A stretch of DNA of 64,000 bases, from assembly GCF_034263275.1 (NCBI RefSeq), contig NZ_CP139559.1, positions 6,324,001 to 6,388,000 of the forward strand, given 5' to 3'. The notes below the pieces were generated by a model that saw nothing but the letters and a program-made list of their open reading frames with translations, was not told the DNA's origin and did no database searches. The DNA is from Mucilaginibacter sp. cycad4. GTDB lineage: Bacteria; Bacteroidota; Bacteroidia; Sphingobacteriales; Sphingobacteriaceae. Below are positions 62,001 through 64,000 of the stretch, piece after piece. The translations under genes were made by a program, and so were the position numbers. The first letter of the stretch is position 1. The number at the start of each line of letters is the position of its first letter.

Positions 62001-62578
62001 ATCAGTTCTTTCACCTCGTGTTTTAAATTGCGCTCCAGCTTTTCTTTCAAACGCTGGCGTGCCCTAAATAGTTTAACCTTAACGGTATTTGTTTCAATCC
62101 CCATTGTTTGGGCAATTTCTTCTAACGATTGCTCCCCCTTATAAAACAAGGTAATGATAGTGGCATCATCGGGCAGTAACTGCTCAATTGCCTGGTTCAG
62201 GTAATATGACCGCGATTTGTTTTCTGCATTGTTAGTATCATACGCCGATTCATGGCTTTCAACCTGTACAAAGGTACCTTCATCATCAATCGAATCGGTA
62301 TCCACCCGTTTCTTTCTTAAAAATGTCATAGCTGTAGTATAAACTATACTATACAGCCATGTACTAAATTTCGACTGCCCCTGGAACGAAGCCAGCGAGC
62401 GGTACGCTTTCACAAAACAATCCTGCGCAATCTCTTCAGCATCTTCCCGGCCCTTTGCAAAACGCATGGCCAGTGTAAAAACAAAACGCTGGTGCCGCTT
62501 AACCAAATCAGCGTACGCGAACTGGTTACCCGTCAGGGTTTGCTCAATAAGTTCGATATCTGAAAGCTTGCTCTGCAT
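61997..62578 (-). CDS. ECF RNA polymerase sigma factor, probably autoregulated
   Basis: This 193-residue protein has region 2 (YADLVKRHQRFVFTLAMRF, AEEIAQDCFVKAYRSLASF, KFSTWLYSIVYTTAMTFLRK). Region 4 is LLPDDATIITLFYKGEQSLEEIAQTMGIETNTVKVKLFRARQRLK. It is of the RpoE/SigW-like kind rather than the FecR-linked kind. The 33-bp motif at 62589-62621, ten bases before the ATG, also precedes the DUF6249 gene and is probably its own target promoter. It is coupled to the anti-sigma gene. Confidence 0.94.
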   Translation of the reverse strand: MQSKLSDIELIEQTLTGNQFAYADLVKRHQRFVFTLAMRFAKGREDAEEIAQDCFVKAYRSLASFQGQSKFSTWLYSIVYTTAMTFLRKKRVDTDSIDDEGTFVQVESHESAYDTNNAENKSRSYYLNQAIEQLLPDDATIITLFYKGEQSLEEIAQTMGIETNTVKVKLFRARQRLKEKLERNLKHEVKELI

Positions 62579-62588
62579 TATATAACCT

Positions 62589-62621
62589 CTATGACCACAC
62601 TTTTACAGACCAGGTTACACC
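62589..62621 (-). promoter_or_regulatory. Predicted autoregulated ECF-sigma promoter
   Basis: On the minus strand it is GGTGTAACCTG-N10-GTGTGGTCATAG, identical at 23 fixed positions and spacer length with 36253-36285. It ends 10 bp before the sigma ATG, so the leader would be very short. Confidence 0.75.
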
Positions 62622-62682
62622 TTTAAGTAAATATAATTTATTTTGATGGTAATAGGTATTGTATTAGAGGATTGTGTGTGGG

Positions 62683-62782
62683 GCGCGTTAGGGATTGCAG
62701 TGAAAAGTCCACAGCGCGGGTTGGAATTGCGAGAAGGAAAAGCGAGGACTTGTAACGGAAAGCCCGGGCCGCAGGCAACGCC
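62683..62782 (+). repeat. Dispersed GCGTT/AACGC-ended repeat, copy C
   Basis: It starts GCGCGTTAGGGATTGCAGTG and ends CCGGGCCGCAGGCAACGCC, with the GCGAGGACTTGTAACGGAAA block inside, as in copy B. Confidence 0.8.
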
Positions 62783-62786
62783 ATTT

Positions 62787-62863
62787 CTGAACTCGAATTA
62801 AACGAATTTTAAGAATTTACTTAGCATTCTGTTAATTCTTTAATTCAAAAAATTCGAGTTCAG
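62787..62863. repeat. AT-rich inverted repeat between copies C and E
   Basis: CTGAACTCGAATT (62787-62799) and AATTCGAGTTCAG (62851-62863) are perfect reverse complements around AATTCTTTAATT-like sequence. The right arm, extended to TTCGAGTTCAGACAAA, recurs at 10039-10054. Confidence 0.75.
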
Positions 62864-62908
62864 ACAAACCAGTTAACCTCTAATCACCGATCACCAATCT
62901 CTTTTACG

Positions 62909-62988
62909 CGCGTTGCCTGCGGCCGGGCTTTACGCTCATACGCCTGCAGGCATTATGCTCCAGGCCAGTATCCGCTTCAATCCAACGC
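62909..62988 (-). repeat. Dispersed GCGTT/AACGC-ended repeat, short copy E
   Basis: It is the reverse-orientation short form, like copy D (21476-21558), sharing GCCGGGCTTTACGCTCATAC-type sequence. With copy C it makes an inverted pair around an AT-rich hairpin. Confidence 0.75.
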
Positions 62989-63126
62989 AAATTTAGGTTC
63001 AATTTAGATTGTGTTGTTTAAATTCAATAATCCAAATATGCACCCCTTTTATTCGTAACATACACCCCAATATTCAATCTCATAATTTTGTATTTTTACA
63101 TTTAATATAAGGGATATCGTACGTTG

Positions 63127-64000
63127 ATGGATGAAAACAGGCTAAATATTTTAAATGGCTCAAACAGGATGCTCAGCAAGCTTCAGCTGCTATCGGTGTT
63201 TTTTGAAGATGAACTCATTTATAAGATCTACCTGCGTACCCAGGTTATCCATAAACTTTTTGAAACCAATCCCGAAATCGATATCAATAAGCTGGAACTT
63301 TTTCATGTACAATTTACCACCAGTTTGGTCGACCTGCTCCGCAAGATCAAGAAGAACAACGAGAACAATGTAAGCCTTGTGCTCGACGAGATCCAGCTTA
63401 CCCGGGAGATGATTGATAAGATGGATGACAATGTGCTCACCGAGCAGGATTTCAAGATTGACAGGCAAAGGCAGGCGCTGAAAGTAAACCTTTCATTGCG
63501 GAAGCTTTACCAGGTACTTTCAGATAACTCAACCGATTATCCTTTCTCTAAAAATATCAATGCCTTTAGCCTGCGTTATGGTTCCGATTTTTTTTACAAC
63601 ATAACGCCCGAGCTCTATAATGAACTGGTGCAGCATAGCTATAACGATACCTATCATAATAATTATGCTGTTATTCAGCGTAAGCTGATGGGGGTGTTGT
63701 TAAAACGTGAGTTTCGTACGGAGTTTTACTGTGGTTTAAAGGCTGGTAACCTGATACTGGAAGTGTATAAGTTTATGGATGAAGACAGGCACTTTTTATT
63801 TTCGCCTGCCAATAATTTATTCCTATTTTGCGATGTTACAAAGCTTTCGGGCATCGAGCATAATAACAATCTATCGAAAAGGGAAAAGCTGATGCACGAG
63901 CTGCAGGATAAAATTGATAAGCTGCAAAGCGATGTAGTAACCATGAAAGCATACATGCCGCCCGAAATAAAAAGCTTATTAGCCGAAAACTATAAAAAAA
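63127..64000 (+). CDS. Protein of unknown function, runs off the right edge (partial)
   Basis: The ATG at 63127 (MDENRLNILNGSNRMLSKL) opens a frame that is uninterrupted to the window end, 291 codons so far. I do not recognise the family. It is soluble and helix-rich, with a middle part of mixed structure (SLRYGSDFFYNITPELYNEL, YCGLKAGNLILEVYKFMDE). A coiled coil near the edge is REKLMHELQDKIDKLQSDVV, followed by YMPPEIKSLLAEN, a form seen ahead of output domains. The frame is supported by protein-like composition throughout. Confidence 0.75.
   Translation, partial: MDENRLNILNGSNRMLSKLQLLSVFFEDELIYKIYLRTQVIHKLFETNPEIDINKLELFHVQFTTSLVDLLRKIKKNNENNVSLVLDEIQLTREMIDKMDDNVLTEQDFKIDRQRQALKVNLSLRKLYQVLSDNSTDYPFSKNINAFSLRYGSDFFYNITPELYNELVQHSYNDTYHNNYAVIQRKLMGVLLKREFRTEFYCGLKAGNLILEVYKFMDEDRHFLFSPANNLFLFCDVTKLSGIEHNNNLSKREKLMHELQDKIDKLQSDVVTMKAYMPPEIKSLLAENYKK

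Overview
The window looks like chromosome from a Bacteroidota of the Sphingobacteriaceae, most like Mucilaginibacter or Pedobacter. That is an inference from gene content: SusC/SusD with a FecR anti-sigma, DUF1800/DUF1501, DUF4142 and DUF4199 proteins, a LytTR two-component pair, and TAnnTTTG promoter boxes instead of strong Shine-Dalgarno sites. No tRNA, rRNA or CRISPR array was seen. The only complete mobile element is an IS3-family insertion sequence at 28446-29873.

Layout. 1-797 is the end of a large protein with a chitobiase-type FN3 domain. 1204-12070 is a glycan-utilisation locus: a divergent ECF sigma factor, FecR, SusC with an STN signalling domain, SusD, a multi-pass NagX/HGSNAT-type protein and a GH20 beta-N-acetylhexosaminidase. 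Together these point to an N-acetylhexosamine-containing substrate. 12257-21124 holds an M24 peptidase, a GH43 glycosidase, a DEAD-box helicase, a GNAT acetyltransferase, a low-molecular-weight phosphatase, an S1/P1 nuclease with a lipoprotein, and fumarase. 21579-24476 is a divergent pair: a cytochrome b561/molybdopterin oxidoreductase fusion and a TDT-family transporter. 24538-28315 holds small envelope proteins, a Gfo/Idh/MocA oxidoreductase and a thioredoxin-like lipoprotein. 30085-37009 holds gcvT, comB, gltX, a histidine kinase with a DinB-like protein, a DUF6249 membrane protein and pdeM. 37192-40848 is the succinate dehydrogenase operon sdhCAB. 41027-43334 is ferredoxin, ferredoxin-NADP reductase and a LysR regulator. 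43712-44830 is a DUF4199 membrane protein with a membrane-anchored LuxR regulator. 45501-48734 is the DUF1800/DUF1501 pair. 49560-51165 is YceI divergent from a ToxR-like membrane regulator. 52434-55072 holds two glycosyltransferases and a decayed reading frame. 55126-62578 holds a Crp-family regulator, a nucleotide-sugar-epimerase-like SDR, a LytS/LytTR pair, a TonB receptor and a second ECF sigma/anti-sigma pair. An unidentified gene runs off the right edge.

The strongest regulatory signal is a 33-bp bipartite motif, GGTGTAACCTG-N10-GTGTGGTCATAG, with identical spacing upstream of the ECF sigma operon (62589-62621) and upstream of the distant DUF6249 gene (36253-36285). It looks like an autoregulated ECF promoter and a remote regulon member. 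Two other regulators are tethered to the membrane, and one sits beside a long inverted repeat.

The intergenic space is full of dispersed structured repeats of at least seven families. Several intrude into genes: they appear to supply the stop codons and C-terminal tails of four proteins, an N-terminal insert in ComB, and the signal-peptide region of a lipoprotein. All functional calls rest on reading the translated sequence, with no database search.
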